DNA of 64,000 bases from Frigidibacter oleivorans (GCF_003993775.1 NZ_RJRZ01000011.1:62001-126000); one strand, 5' to 3'; counted from the stretch's first letter, positions 28,445-37,445 are shown. Translations and numbers: made by a program. Notes: generated by a model not told the origin, from the letters alone.

Positions 28445-29545
28445 ATGATCACCAAAGTGACGGGCACGCTCGCCCTCGCCTCGCTCTTGGCCTCGACCGC
28501 GATGGTCCAGGCGCAGTCGATGGCCGAACTGGAAGCCGCGGCCAAGGCCGAAGGCATGCTGACCACCATCGCCCTGCCCCATGACTGGTGCGGCTATGGC
28601 AAGGTCATCGAGGGCTTCAAGGCGAAGTATCCCGAGATCGAAGTGAACGAGCTGAACCCCGACGCGGGCTCTGCCGACGAACTGGAAGCCGTCCGCGCCA
28701 ACCAGGGCAACACCGGCCCGCAGGCGCCCGACGTTCTGGACGTGGGCCTCGCCTTCGGCCCGCAGGCCAAGGACGAGGGCCTGATCCAGCCCTACAAGGT
28801 CGCGACCTGGGACGAGATCCCGGATGACGTGAAGGATCCGGACGGCTACTGGTATGGCGACTATTACGGCGTCATGGCCTTCGGCGTGAACACCGATCTG
28901 GTGGACAACGTGCCGATGTCCTGGGAAGACCTGCTGAAGCCGGAATATGCCGCCTCCTTCGCGCTGACCGGCGACCCGCGCGCCTCGAACCAGGCGATCC
29001 TGGCGCTGATGTCGGCCGGCATGTCGCGCGGCGCCGAGCCGGGCACCGAGTCGGGCGAGAAGGGCCTCGAGCTGATGGCCGAGATCAACAAGGCCGGCAA
29101 CTTCGTCCCGGTCACCGCCAAGTCGGGCACCATCGCCCAGGGCCAGACCCCGATCGTCGCTGCCTGGGACTACAACCTGCTCGCCTGGCGCGACTCGCTG
29201 GCCGGCAACCCCCCGATGGAAGTCGTGATCCCCGAAGGCCCGAGCCTCGCCGGCGTCTACGTCCAGGCGATCTCGGCCTATGCGCCGCATCCGAACGCGG
29301 CCAAGCTGTGGATGGAATACCTGTACTCGGACGAAGGTCAGCTCGGCTGGCTGGCCGGCTACTGCCACCCCGCCCGCTTCAACGCGATGGTCGAGGCCGG
29401 CAAGATCCCGCAGGAACTGCTGGACGCGCTGCCCCCGGCCGAGGGCTATGCCCGCGCCGTGTTCCCGACCGTGGAACAGCAGGAAGCCAACAAGGCCGCC
29501 GTGTCCGGTGGCTGGGATAGCGTCGTCGGCGCCAACGTCCAGTAA
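28445..29545 (+). CDS. ABC transporter substrate-binding protein, polyamine/AfuA-like
   Basis: 366-residue exported binding protein: signal peptide ending in MVQAQ-S, then a type II periplasmic-binding fold (EGMLTTIALPHDWCGYGKVIEGF; YPEIEVNELNP; PDVLDVGLAF; VPMSWEDLLKPEY; GTIAQGQTPIVAAWDYN). It looks like the extracellular solute-binding family 1 group with potD and afuA. The ligand cannot be told. GGGAG lies 7 bases before the ATG. First gene of a four-gene importer. Confidence 0.88.
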   Translation: MITKVTGTLALASLLASTAMVQAQSMAELEAAAKAEGMLTTIALPHDWCGYGKVIEGFKAKYPEIEVNELNPDAGSADELEAVRANQGNTGPQAPDVLDVGLAFGPQAKDEGLIQPYKVATWDEIPDDVKDPDGYWYGDYYGVMAFGVNTDLVDNVPMSWEDLLKPEYAASFALTGDPRASNQAILALMSAGMSRGAEPGTESGEKGLELMAEINKAGNFVPVTAKSGTIAQGQTPIVAAWDYNLLAWRDSLAGNPPMEVVIPEGPSLAGVYVQAISAYAPHPNAAKLWMEYLYSDEGQLGWLAGYCHPARFNAMVEAGKIPQELLDALPPAEGYARAVFPTVEQQEANKAAVSGGWDSVVGANVQ

Positions 29546-29553
29546 CGCCTCGG

Positions 29554-29613
29554 GGGGCCGCGCCCGCGGCCCCGACCGCAAGCCGAAACGAGGTCCGGCC
29601 CCCGCGGCCGGAC
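29554..29613 (+). promoter_or_regulatory. Two stem-loops between binding-protein and permease genes
   Basis: Perfect stems GGGGCCGC/GCGGCCCC (29554-29573, loop GCCC) and GTCCGGCC/GGCCGGAC (29593-29613, loop CCCGC), with no T-run. Such intercistronic hairpins commonly protect the upstream binding-protein message and lower read-through to the permeases; that role is inferred. Confidence 0.6.
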
Positions 29614-29632
29614 CCGCAACCGGGGGACAGGG

Positions 29633-30544
29633 ATGACCGAGATGACCGGCGCGACCTCTGCCGACAGCGCGGGCGCGGCACGACCGGCGCGCAGGCCGCT
29701 GCGCCTGCCGACGACATGGATCGGCATCGCGCCCTTCGCCGCCTTCGCGGTGCTGTTCCTGATCCTGCCGACGCTGAACATCGTGCTGGGCGCGTTCCGC
29801 ACGCCCGAGGGTGCCTTCACCCTGGGCAACCTTGCGGGCCTGTTCACGCCGCAGATCCTCGGCCCCTTCTGGATTTCCATCAAGCTCAGCCTGATCTCGG
29901 CCGGGCTCGGCTGCCTGTTCGGGCTGCTGCTGGCCGCCGCCGTCACCCGCGGCGGGCTGCCGCCGGCGATCCGCTCGGCGCTGATGACCTTCTCGGGCGT
30001 CGCCTCGCAATTCGCGGGCGTGCCGCTGGCCTTCGCCTTCATCGCCACGCTGGGCCGGCTGGGGCTGGTCACGGTGCTGCTGAACGAGCTGTTCGGCATC
30101 CGGCTGATGGCGCTCGGCTTCAACCTGATCACCTTCACCGGGCTGGTGCTGACCTATCTCTACTTCCAGATCCCGCTGATGGTGCTGATCATCACCCCCG
30201 CGCTCGACGGGCTGAAGCGGGAATGGCGCGAGGCGGCCGAAAGCCTGGGCGCCACCGGGGCGCAATACTGGCGCATGGTGGCGCTGCCGGTGCTGTGGCC
30301 CTCGCTGCTCGGCACCTTCGCGCTGCTCTTCGCCAACAGCTTCGGCGCGGTGGCGACGGCGATGGCGCTGACCGGGTCGTCGCTGTCGATCGCGCCGATC
30401 ATCCTCTTCGCGCAGATCCGGGGCGATGTGCTGGGCAATCCGCATCTGGGATATGCCGTGGCCTTCGGAATGATCGTCATCACCGGGCTTGCCAACCTGG
30501 CCTACATCCTCTTGCGCGCCCGCGCCGAACGGTGGCTGAAATGA
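29633..30544 (+). CDS. ABC transporter permease (PotB-like)
   Basis: 303-residue inner-membrane permease with about six membrane segments and the EAA loop around residue 198 (EWREAAESLGATGAQYWRMVALPVLWPSLLG), which contacts the ATPase. The stop overlaps the next start in ATGA. Second gene of the importer. Confidence 0.9.
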   Translation: MTEMTGATSADSAGAARPARRPLRLPTTWIGIAPFAAFAVLFLILPTLNIVLGAFRTPEGAFTLGNLAGLFTPQILGPFWISIKLSLISAGLGCLFGLLLAAAVTRGGLPPAIRSALMTFSGVASQFAGVPLAFAFIATLGRLGLVTVLLNELFGIRLMALGFNLITFTGLVLTYLYFQIPLMVLIITPALDGLKREWREAAESLGATGAQYWRMVALPVLWPSLLGTFALLFANSFGAVATAMALTGSSLSIAPIILFAQIRGDVLGNPHLGYAVAFGMIVITGLANLAYILLRARAERWLK

Positions 30545-31428
30545 CCGTGCAGGACCTGTCCCCCCGCGCCCCCGTCGCCGGCCCCGTGCCCGGTTCCCTG
30601 CCGGCCCCCGGCCCGGGCCGCCGCTTCCGGCCGAACCTCGCCTCGCCGAAGGTCTGGTCCTGGATCGCCTTCGTGCTGGGGCTGCTCTATTTCTTCCTGC
30701 CGCTGATCGGCATGTTCGAGTTCAGCCTGCGGGCGCGGCGGGGCGAATATTCCTTCGACGCCTATCGCAACGTGCTGAGCGATCCGCAATTCGTCGCCAC
30801 CTTCAGCTATTCGGTGGTGATGGCGCTGTGCACGATCGTGCTGGGGGTGCTGATCGTCGCCCCCACCGCCTTCTGGGTGCGGCTGAAACTGCCCTGGCTG
30901 CGGCCCTATGTGGAATTCGTCACCCTGCTGCCGCTGGTGATCCCGCCCATCGTCATCGTCTTCGGCTATATCCGGCTCTACAACACCTCGAGCTGGCTGC
31001 CGATGACCGGCACCGCGATGGGCACCAACATCCTGCTGATGTTCGGCTATGCCACGCTGTCCCTGCCCTACATGTACCGGGCCGTGGATACCGGGCTGCG
31101 CACCATCGACGTGGGCACCCTGACCGAGGCCGCGCAAAGCCTCGGCGCCGGCTGGGGCACCATCCTCGGCCGGATCATCCTGCCGAACGTGCTGGTCTCG
31201 ATCCTGTCGGGCGCCTTCCTGACCTTCGCCATCGTCATCGGCGAATATGTCCTTGCGGCGCTGCTGAACCGCCCCGCCTTCGGCCCCTACATGGTCTGGA
31301 TGGGCGGCAACCGCGCCTATGAACCCGCCGCGCTGGCGGTGATCGCCTTCACCATCACCTGGGCCTGCATGGGCCTGATCCAGCTGGCCACGCGGCTGAG
31401 CAAACACAACAGGGTAGAGCGTCGATGA
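30541..31428 (+). CDS. ABC transporter permease (PotC-like)
   Basis: 295-residue second permease. The first 35 residues are a Pro/Ala/Gly-rich hydrophilic extension, then about six membrane segments and an EAA loop (LTEAAQSLGAGWGTILGRIILPNVL). ATGA overlaps link it to both neighbours. Confidence 0.9.
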   Translation: MTVQDLSPRAPVAGPVPGSLPAPGPGRRFRPNLASPKVWSWIAFVLGLLYFFLPLIGMFEFSLRARRGEYSFDAYRNVLSDPQFVATFSYSVVMALCTIVLGVLIVAPTAFWVRLKLPWLRPYVEFVTLLPLVIPPIVIVFGYIRLYNTSSWLPMTGTAMGTNILLMFGYATLSLPYMYRAVDTGLRTIDVGTLTEAAQSLGAGWGTILGRIILPNVLVSILSGAFLTFAIVIGEYVLAALLNRPAFGPYMVWMGGNRAYEPAALAVIAFTITWACMGLIQLATRLSKHNRVERR

Positions 31429-32477
31429 CCTTCCTCACGATCGAGCATCTGGAAAAGTCCTTCGGACCCACCCGCGTCGTCAAGGATTTCAGCCTGTCGG
31501 TGGAGAAGGGCGAGTTCGTGTCCTTCCTCGGGCCGTCGGGCTGCGGCAAGACCACGGTGCTGCGGATGGTGGCGGGGTTCGAGACGCCGACCTCGGGCAC
31601 GATCCGCATCGACGGCAAGGACGTGACGCATCTGCGCCCGAACCAGCGCAGCATCGGCATGGTGTTCCAGGCCTATGCGCTGTTCCCCAACCTGACCGTG
31701 GCCGAGAACGTGGCCTTCGGGCTGAAGGTCAAGGGCGTGGGCGGCGAGGAGCGCGCCCGCCGCGTGCAGGAGATGCTGCAGATGATCGGCCTGCCCGATC
31801 TGGGCGCCCGCTATCCGTTCCAGCTGTCGGGCGGCCAGCAGCAGCGGGTGGCGCTGGCCCGGGCGCTGGCACCGCGCCCGCAGGTGCTGCTGCTCGACGA
31901 GCCGCTGTCGGCGCTGGACGCCAAGATCCGCGTCAGCCTCCGCGCCCAGATCCGCGAGATCCAGCGCGACCTCGGGATCACCACGATCTTCGTCACTCAT
32001 GACCAGGAAGAGGCGCTGTCGATTTCCGACCGGGTGGCGGTGATGTATGGCGGCATCGCCGAACAGATCGGCCGCCCCTTCGAGATCTACAACCGCCCCG
32101 CCACCCGCTTCGTCGCGGAATTCGTGGGGCAGCTGAACCGGATCGAGGCGGCGGTGCTGGACCCGAACGCGGGCCGGGTGCGGATCGGCCATCAGGAAGT
32201 GGCGCTGTCCCGCCCCCTGCCCGCGGGCGAGCGGGTGACGCTGGCCTGCCGGCCCGAGGCGGTGAGCCTGGGCGCGGCGCCGGGCCGCGACCTGATCCTG
32301 CCTGCCGAGATCACCGAGGTCGATTTCCTGGGCGCGGTGATCCGGGTCAAGGCGAAGGCGGGGCTGTCGACCCTGTCGCTCGACACCTTCAACCGCCCCG
32401 ACCAGCCCCCGCCCCAGCCGGGCGACCGGGTGCAGGTCTCGCTGGCGCCCGCGGACCTGCTGGTGCTGGAGGGCTGA
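31425..32477 (+). CDS. ABC transporter ATP-binding protein (PotA-like)
   Basis: 350-residue ATPase of the importer. Walker A GPSGCGKTT (about 37-45), signature LSGGQQQRVALARAL, Walker B VLLLDEPLSALD, switch His in VTHDQEEA, and a C-terminal TOBE/OB regulatory domain (about 245-350). Last gene of the operon; a repeat element with a strong hairpin follows directly and probably ends transcription. Confidence 0.93.
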   Translation: MTFLTIEHLEKSFGPTRVVKDFSLSVEKGEFVSFLGPSGCGKTTVLRMVAGFETPTSGTIRIDGKDVTHLRPNQRSIGMVFQAYALFPNLTVAENVAFGLKVKGVGGEERARRVQEMLQMIGLPDLGARYPFQLSGGQQQRVALARALAPRPQVLLLDEPLSALDAKIRVSLRAQIREIQRDLGITTIFVTHDQEEALSISDRVAVMYGGIAEQIGRPFEIYNRPATRFVAEFVGQLNRIEAAVLDPNAGRVRIGHQEVALSRPLPAGERVTLACRPEAVSLGAAPGRDLILPAEITEVDFLGAVIRVKAKAGLSTLSLDTFNRPDQPPPQPGDRVQVSLAPADLLVLEG

Positions 32478-32480
32478 GAG

Positions 32481-32555
32481 GGCGGAGGGGGGCGCTGCCC
32501 CCCGGCTGCTGCCGCAGCCTCCCCCCGGGATATTTGGGTCAGCTGCAGGGGGCGG
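32481..32555. repeat. Dispersed GC-rich repeat, copy 1
   Basis: GGGGGGC-GCT-GCCCCCC hairpin (32487-32503), a GC-rich middle, then CCCCCCGGGATATTTGGGTC and AGCTGCAGGGGG. The same arrangement recurs at 40551-40630. It sits between the ABC operon end and the convergent lysis cassette. Confidence 0.65.
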
Positions 32556-32558
32556 GCG

Positions 32559-32975
32559 CTAGCGCCGCGCCGCCAGCACCGCCGCCACGCCCTTCGCCGC
32601 GGAAAGCCCGAAAAGGCTGAGCAGGATCGAGCCCTGCCAGTCCGCCATCGGCCCCGGCAGCGCCTGCACGACCCAGCCGGGGAACAGGCCCGGCAGCGCG
32701 CTGTCGAGGCAGACGGCGCCGAAATGCGCGGCGGCGGGCAGGCCCGCGGTCATCACCAGCGCCCGCATCTCCCACTGGCCGGCGGTGGCCCGACGCAGGT
32801 CGGCCAGACGGGCGGCGGCGGCCTCTTCCGCCTCCAGCGCGCGGATCCGCAGGTCCGCCTGCAGGCGATCGGCCTCGGTCGCGGCGGCGGCGCGGGCCGT
32901 GTGGGCCTCCGCCAGCCGGGCCGCGATCGCCCGGCCGCCGCCGCGCAGGAGCCATGCCAGCAGCCGCGCGATCAT
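32559..32975 (-). CDS. Small membrane protein with coiled coil, phage lysis-type
   Basis: 138 residues: short N-terminal hydrophobic segment (ARLLAWLLRG), Ala/Glu/Arg-rich probable coiled coil (about 20-66), and two hydrophobic segments (about 70-90 and 117-136; DWQGSILLSLFGLSAAKG). The final part resembles the last helix of phage holins. ATGA overlap with the upstream two-helix gene. No close family recognised; a holin or spanin-like role is inferred from context. Confidence 0.6.
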   Translation of the reverse strand: MIARLLAWLLRGGGRAIAARLAEAHTARAAAATEADRLQADLRIRALEAEEAAAARLADLRRATAGQWEMRALVMTAGLPAAAHFGAVCLDSALPGLFPGWVVQALPGPMADWQGSILLSLFGLSAAKGVAAVLAARR

Positions 32976-33169
32976 GTCCGGCCTCCGCGCGCCCTGACCC
33001 GGGCATAGGCGGCCTCGGCCAGCATGCCGATCAGCGCGCCGAGGATCAGCGCCAGATCGGGATCGACGGCGATCTGCCGGCCGGTCTCGGGGGCAAGCAG
33101 GCCATAGGCCACCAGTGCGCCCGCGGCATAGCGCAGCGCGATCCGGGCGAGGACGGGGGAGAGATGCAT
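32972..33169 (-). CDS. Putative holin-like two-helix membrane protein
   Basis: 65 residues with two hydrophobic segments (LARIALRYAAGALVAYGLL and LALILGALIGMLAEAA) separated by a short polar turn, and a basic C-terminus (RVRARGGRT), the layout of small phage holins. The ATG overlaps the lysozyme stop in TGATG; a GTG one codon upstream is also possible. Confidence 0.6.
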   Translation of the reverse strand: MHLSPVLARIALRYAAGALVAYGLLAPETGRQIAVDPDLALILGALIGMLAEAAYARVRARGGRT

Positions 33170-33810
33170 CACGCGACCCTCCCCGCCAGCAGCCGTGCGG
33201 CGGCCCGGACCAGCGCGTCGATCCAGCCCGGCGCGGGTGGCGCCTTTGCCGGTGCCTGGACCAGCGCCGCCGCCGCCTCGGGCGAGAGCTGCCGCAAGGG
33301 CTGCCAGCGGACGCGGCCTGCGGTGTCCACCTGCCAGACCGGCACCGGCTGGTCGGGATAGATGCCGTCGCGGAACAGCCTCTGTTCCGCCTCGCGCCGC
33401 GGACGCAGGGCGGCGGGCCGGGTCCAGTTCATCATCGCCGCCGCCGCGCCCGGCCGGTCGCCCGCGTTCAGCCGGCGCACCCAGTCGGCCCGGGCGATGG
33501 CGCCGGTGTTGAAATGGAAGCTGACCGCCGCGTCGAATTCATGCGCCGCGACCGGCACCGCCAGTGCCGCCGCCACCTCTGCCGCGTGGCGCGCCAGATC
33601 CGCGGCGAAGAGCTGCACCGCCCGCGCCAGTGCCGCGTCGAGATCCGTGGGCATCCCGCGCGGCATCCGTGCCGGATCGGGCGCGCCGGCGGCGGCGGTA
33701 TGGCCGATGCCGAAGGTCCAGATCCCCGCCGCGTCGCGATAGGGCGCGGGCACGATGCCCTCATGCGCCATCAGCGCCGCGATCCCGCGCGGCGAGCAAG
33801 CCTGTCTCAT
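33169..33810 (-). CDS. Phage-type lysozyme (GH24 muramidase)
   Basis: 213-residue muramidase. The T4-lysozyme catalytic spacing is exact: Glu in AHEGIV, eight residues, Asp in YRDAAG, five residues, Thr in IWTFGIGHT. A helical GH24 core follows (AAVSFHFNTGAI; ADWVRRLNAGD), and the last 60 residues are an extra domain with WQVDTAGRVRWQPL and a Pro/Ala linker. No signal peptide, so release through a holin is expected. First gene of a three-gene overlapping cassette with no other phage genes around. Confidence 0.85.
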   Translation of the reverse strand: MRQACSPRGIAALMAHEGIVPAPYRDAAGIWTFGIGHTAAAGAPDPARMPRGMPTDLDAALARAVQLFAADLARHAAEVAAALAVPVAAHEFDAAVSFHFNTGAIARADWVRRLNAGDRPGAAAAMMNWTRPAALRPRREAEQRLFRDGIYPDQPVPVWQVDTAGRVRWQPLRQLSPEAAAALVQAPAKAPPAPGWIDALVRAAARLLAGRVA

Positions 33811-33937
33811 GCCGGTCCCTCCTGCCCCGCGCCCGTCGCGGGGCGCGGCACAGTCAGCCGCAGCGCCGGTCACCGTCGGGTATCGGGGGCGCGCGCGGGC
33901 GCGGGAGGGGCCGCAACACGGGGAGCCGGACATGACA

Positions 33938-33962
33938 AGGGCGGCCCCGGATCGGCCGCCCT
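33938..33962 (-). terminator. Possible terminator before lysis cassette
   Basis: Perfect 9-bp stem AGGGCGGCC/GGCCGCCCT (33938-33962) with a 7-base loop; T-run almost absent. It lies after the 53-residue gene on the minus strand. Confidence 0.4.
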
Positions 33963-33996
33963 GTTCGAGGGTCATCGCGGCGTCGCAGCCGGCGTG

Positions 33997-34158
33997 TCAG
34001 TCTTTCTCGCCGTGGCGCAGTTCGCGATTCTCCTCGGAGATCGGCTTCGCCGGCTCTGCCGGCCGCTGCGACTCGCCCTTGCGGGTGGTGGAGCCGGGAT
34101 GGTCCGAGGGCGTGCCCTCCGGGGCGGCTTCGTCGGGACGCTTCGTGCTGTCGCTCAT
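33997..34158 (-). CDS. Small hydrophilic protein, function unknown
   Basis: 53 residues, very polar and Pro/Glu/Lys rich (MSDSTKRPDEAAPEG), probably unstructured. A perfect GGAG stands 7 bases before the ATG, the main reason to call it. Not recognised as any family. Confidence 0.5.
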   Translation of the reverse strand: MSDSTKRPDEAAPEGTPSDHPGSTTRKGESQRPAEPAKPISEENRELRHGEKD

Positions 34159-34233
34159 GTCGGCCTCCTTGCGATTGCGCAGGGCCAACGAACCAGCCAC
34201 ACGCCCGGTTCCGCAAACCGGAGCCCCGACAGC

Positions 34234-34259
34234 AAAACGCCCCGGACGATGCCGGGGCG
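34234..34259 (-). terminator. Terminator of tRNA-Val
   Basis: Minus-strand perfect 8-bp stem CGCCCCGG/CCGGGGCG (34259-34238), 6-base loop, then TTTT (34237-34234), 20 bases after the tRNA 3' end. Confidence 0.85.
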
Positions 34260-34278
34260 CGGGCGCAGGCGCGAATGA

Positions 34279-34353
34279 TGGTGGGTGATAAGAGATTCGA
34301 ACTCCTGACATCTTCGATGTGAACGAAGCGCTCTACCGCTGAGCTAATCACCC
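34279..34353 (-). tRNA. tRNA-Val (anticodon CAC)
   Basis: Full cloverleaf on the minus strand: acceptor GGGTGAT/ATCACCC, D stem GCTC/GAGC, anticodon stem CTTCG/CGAAG with loop TTCACAT (anticodon CAC), T arm with TTCGAAT loop and one G-U pair in the stem, discriminator A and an encoded CCA. 75 nt including CCA. It reads GUG codons. Confidence 0.95.
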
Positions 34354-34363
34354 GGTGGCGTGC

Positions 34364-34392
34364 TGGATAGCCTCACTCGGCCGGCTCTGCAA
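34364..34392 (-). promoter_or_regulatory. Promoter of tRNA-Val
   Basis: Minus-strand TTGCAG (34392-34387), 17 bases, TATCCA (34369-34364), ten bases before the tRNA 5' end. It overlaps the stop codon of the HU-like gene. Confidence 0.6.
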
Positions 34393-34876
34393 GCCCCTCG
34401 GCGGCAGTTTCTGCGCCGCTTTCGGCAGCCGTGCCGGCGGGCTTCTTCGCCCCGCCCCGGCGCAGCTTGACCGTCAGCGTGGCCCCGCCCGCGGCGGTGT
34501 CCTTGGTCTTGGTGCGATGGGCATGGCCGAAGGGCGGCAGCACCAGCTGGTCGCCCGCGGCCAGCGCGTCGCCCAGCACCTGCAGCGTCGCCTCGACCAC
34601 GTCCTTCGCCACCTTCTTCTTCGCGCCCGAGGCCGCGACCACCCGGTCGATCAGGTCCTTCTTCCGCAGGACCGGCCCGGCGGGCGCCGGCTCGGCGGCC
34701 TCCGGCGCGGGTGCGTCAACGAGGGTGTCTGCAGGGGTGACGGCAGGCGCCGCCGCGGCCTTGGGCTTGCGGGCGGGCGTCTTCTTCGCCGGGGCGTCGG
34801 CGGCCGGATCGGCCTTGGCGGCCGTGCTGCGGCTGCGGGATGCGGCCGGGCTGCGCGGGGTCGGGGTCTTGGTCAT
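34373..34876 (-). CDS. HU/IHF-family DNA-binding protein with long N-terminal tail
   Basis: 167 residues. The first 68 are an Ala/Pro/Lys-rich, histone H1-like disordered tail (KKTPARKPKAAAAP). Residues 69-150 are a divergent HU domain (RKKDLIDRVVAASGAKKKVAKDVVEATLQVLGDAL; then LPPFG and KLRRGGAKKP). It lies after lon on the same strand, as hupB does in E. coli, but a terminator between them suggests separate transcription. The start MTKTPTP is chosen over longer frames. Confidence 0.85.
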   Translation of the reverse strand: MTKTPTPRSPAASRSRSTAAKADPAADAPAKKTPARKPKAAAAPAVTPADTLVDAPAPEAAEPAPAGPVLRKKDLIDRVVAASGAKKKVAKDVVEATLQVLGDALAAGDQLVLPPFGHAHRTKTKDTAAGGATLTVKLRRGGAKKPAGTAAESGAETAAEGLAEPAE

Positions 34877-34980
34877 GCGGGTCGCCTTCCGGGCCGGTGA
34901 AACGGATACAGGCGAATCATATCGCAGCGCTGCCCGCACCGCCAGCGGCACGATTCGGCCAGACCGCATGGCCGGAACAG

Positions 34981-35008
34981 AAAGGGGCGCGCCCGACGGC
35001 ACGCCCCC
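34981..35008 (-). terminator. Terminator of lon
   Basis: Minus-strand stem GGGGCGTGCC/GGCGCGCCCC (35007-34984) with one G-U pair, loop GTCG, then TTTCTG. Confidence 0.7.
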
Positions 35009-35033
35009 TTCCCGTTTCAATCCCGTGGCAGGA

Positions 35034-37445
35034 TCAGTGGGCCACGTGGCCCATCTGCCCGCTGCCGGCCTGCTGGGCCGCCGCGCGGGCCGCCGCCTCT
35101 TCGGCCGCCTCGTCCCATTCCACCGGCTCGGGCTGGCGCACCAGCGCGCGGGCAAGAACCTCGCGCACATGGCTGACCGGAATGATCTCCAGCCCCGATT
35201 TCACGCTGTCCGGGATCTCGGGCAGGTCCTTGGCATTCTCTTCGGGGATCATCACGGTCTTGATGCCGCCCCTCAGCGCCGCCAGCAGCTTTTCCTTCAG
35301 CCCGCCGATCGCCATCGCGTTGCCGCGCAGCGACACCTCGCCGGTCATGGCGATGTCCTTGCGCACCGGGATCTGGGTCAGGACCGACACGATGGAGGTC
35401 ACCATCGCCAGACCTGCCGAAGGCCCGTCCTTGGGCGTCGCCCCGTCCGGGACGTGGACATGGATGTCGATCTTGTCGAAGACCGGGGGCTTGACCCCGA
35501 CCGCCGGCGCCACCGAGCGGACATAGCTCGACGCCGCCTCGATCGACTCCTTCATCACGTCGCCCAGCTTGCCGGTGGTCTTCATCCGGCCCTTGCCCGG
35601 CAGCTTCAGCGCCTCGATCTGCAGCAGGTCACCGCCCACGCTGGTCCAGGCCAGCCCGGTGACGACGCCCACCTGATCCTCCTTCTCGGCCAGGCCATAG
35701 CGGAACCGCTTCACGCCGAGGAAGTCCTCGACATTGTCGGCGTCCACGGTGACGGTCTGCGCCTCTTTCTTGAGGATCTTGGTCACGGCCTTCCGCGCCA
35801 GCTTGGCGATCTCGCGTTCGAGGTTCCGCACCCCGGCCTCGCGGGTATAGGTGCGGATCATCTCGGTCAGGCCGGCATCGGTGACGGTGAACTCGCCCTT
35901 CTTCAGGCCGTGGTTCTTGACCTGCTTCGGCAGCAGATGCTGCTTGGCGATCTCGCGCTTCTCGTCCTCGGTATAGCCGGCGAGGCTGATGATCTCCATC
36001 CGGTCCAGCAGCGGGCCGGGCATGTTGTAGCTGTTGGCGGTGGTCAGGAACATCACGTTCGACAGGTCGTATTCCACTTCCAGATAGTGGTCCACGAAGG
36101 TCGCGTTCTGTTCCGGGTCCAGCACCTCCAGCATCGCGCTGGCCGGGTCGCCGCGGAAGTCCTGCCCCATCTTGTCGATCTCGTCGAGCAGGATCAGCGG
36201 GTTGGTCGTCTTGGCCTTCTTCAGCGCCTGGATGATCTTGCCGGGCATCGAGCCGATATAGGTCCGCCGGTGGCCGCGGATTTCGGATTCGTCACGCACG
36301 CCGCCCAGGCTGATGCGGATGAACTCGCGCCCCGTGGCCTTGGCCACGCTGCGCCCCAGCGAGGTCTTGCCGACGCCCGGAGGGCCGACGAGGCAGAGGA
36401 TCGGCCCCTTGAGCTTGGTCGAACGCGCCTGCACGGCGAGATATTCGACGATCCGCTCCTTGACCTTTTCCAGCCCGTAGTGATCGGTGTCGAGCACCTT
36501 CTCGGCCAGCGACAGATCCTTCTTGACCTTGGACTTCACGCCCCAGGGCAGCGACAGCATCCAGTCGAGGTAATTGCGCACGACCGTCGCCTCTGCCGAC
36601 ATCGGCGACATCGACTTCAGCTTCTTCAGCTCGGCCTGCGCCTTCTCGCGCGCCTCCTTCGAGAACTTGGTGGCGGCGATGCGCTCTTCCAGTTCCGCAA
36701 TCTCGTTCTGGCTTTCGTCGCCATCGCCAAGCTCGCGCTGGATCGCCTTCATCTGCTCGTTCAGGTAGTATTCGCGCTGCGTCCGCTCCATCTGCGTCTT
36801 GACGCGCGACTTGATCTTCTTCTCGACCTGGATGACGGACATCTCGCCCTGCATCAGGCCAAAGACCTTTTCCAGCCGCGTGGCGATGTCGAGCGTTTCC
36901 AGCAGGTCCTGCTTCTGCGCGACCTCGATCCCCAGATGCCCCGCCGCGATATCGGCAAGCTTCGCCGGATCGCGCGCCTCGGCGACGGCGGTCAGTGCCT
37001 CTTCGGGGATGTTCTTCTTGATCTTGGCGTAGCGCTCGAAATCCTCGGCCACGGACCGGACCAGCGCGGCCTCGGCCTCGCGGTCGCCCACGGTTTCCGA
37101 CAGGCGTTCGGCGCGGGCCTCGAAAAAGGCGTCGTTCGGCAGGAATTCGGTGATCTTCACCCGCGCCCGCCCCTCGACCAGCACCTTCACGGTGCCGTCC
37201 GGCAGCTTCAGCAGTTGCAGCACCGAAGCCAGCACGCCGACACGGTAGATGCCGTCGGCGCCGGGATCGTCCACGGCGGGGTCGATCTGGCTGGACAGCA
37301 GGATCTGCTTGTCATCGGCCATGACCTCTTCCAGCGCGCGCACCGACTTTTCGCGGCCCACGAACAGCGGCACGATCATGTGGGGGAAGACCACGATGTC
37401 GCGCAGCGGCAGGACCGGATAGCTGGAGGCAAGGGGTTCGTTCAT
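35034..37445 (-). CDS. lon: ATP-dependent protease Lon
   Basis: 803-residue AAA+ serine protease of protein quality control. N-terminal substrate domain (about 8-200; [20 protein letters not shown]), coiled coil, Walker [10 protein letters not shown], Walker B ILLDEIDK, and a protease domain with Ser676 in DGPSAG and the partner Lys about 40 residues on in GGLKEK. The C-terminus carries a Glu/Ala/His extension after the fold ([20 protein letters not shown]). A heat-shock-type promoter stands upstream. Confidence 0.97.
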   Translation of the reverse strand: MNEPLASSYPVLPLRDIVVFPHMIVPLFVGREKSVRALEEVMADDKQILLSSQIDPAVDDPGADGIYRVGVLASVLQLLKLPDGTVKVLVEGRARVKITEFLPNDAFFEARAERLSETVGDREAEAALVRSVAEDFERYAKIKKNIPEEALTAVAEARDPAKLADIAAGHLGIEVAQKQDLLETLDIATRLEKVFGLMQGEMSVIQVEKKIKSRVKTQMERTQREYYLNEQMKAIQRELGDGDESQNEIAELEERIAATKFSKEAREKAQAELKKLKSMSPMSAEATVVRNYLDWMLSLPWGVKSKVKKDLSLAEKVLDTDHYGLEKVKERIVEYLAVQARSTKLKGPILCLVGPPGVGKTSLGRSVAKATGREFIRISLGGVRDESEIRGHRRTYIGSMPGKIIQALKKAKTTNPLILLDEIDKMGQDFRGDPASAMLEVLDPEQNATFVDHYLEVEYDLSNVMFLTTANSYNMPGPLLDRMEIISLAGYTEDEKREIAKQHLLPKQVKNHGLKKGEFTVTDAGLTEMIRTYTREAGVRNLEREIAKLARKAVTKILKKEAQTVTVDADNVEDFLGVKRFRYGLAEKEDQVGVVTGLAWTSVGGDLLQIEALKLPGKGRMKTTGKLGDVMKESIEAASSYVRSVAPAVGVKPPVFDKIDIHVHVPDGATPKDGPSAGLAMVTSIVSVLTQIPVRKDIAMTGEVSLRGNAMAIGGLKEKLLAALRGGIKTVMIPEENAKDLPEIPDSVKSGLEIIPVSHVREVLARALVRQPEPVEWDEAAEEAAARAAAQQAGSGQMGHVAH

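Noticed and set aside
27686-30445. 919-residue minus-strand open frame
   Set aside because: Runs opposite the hydrolase and ABC genes and crosses two hairpins; typical high-GC shadow.
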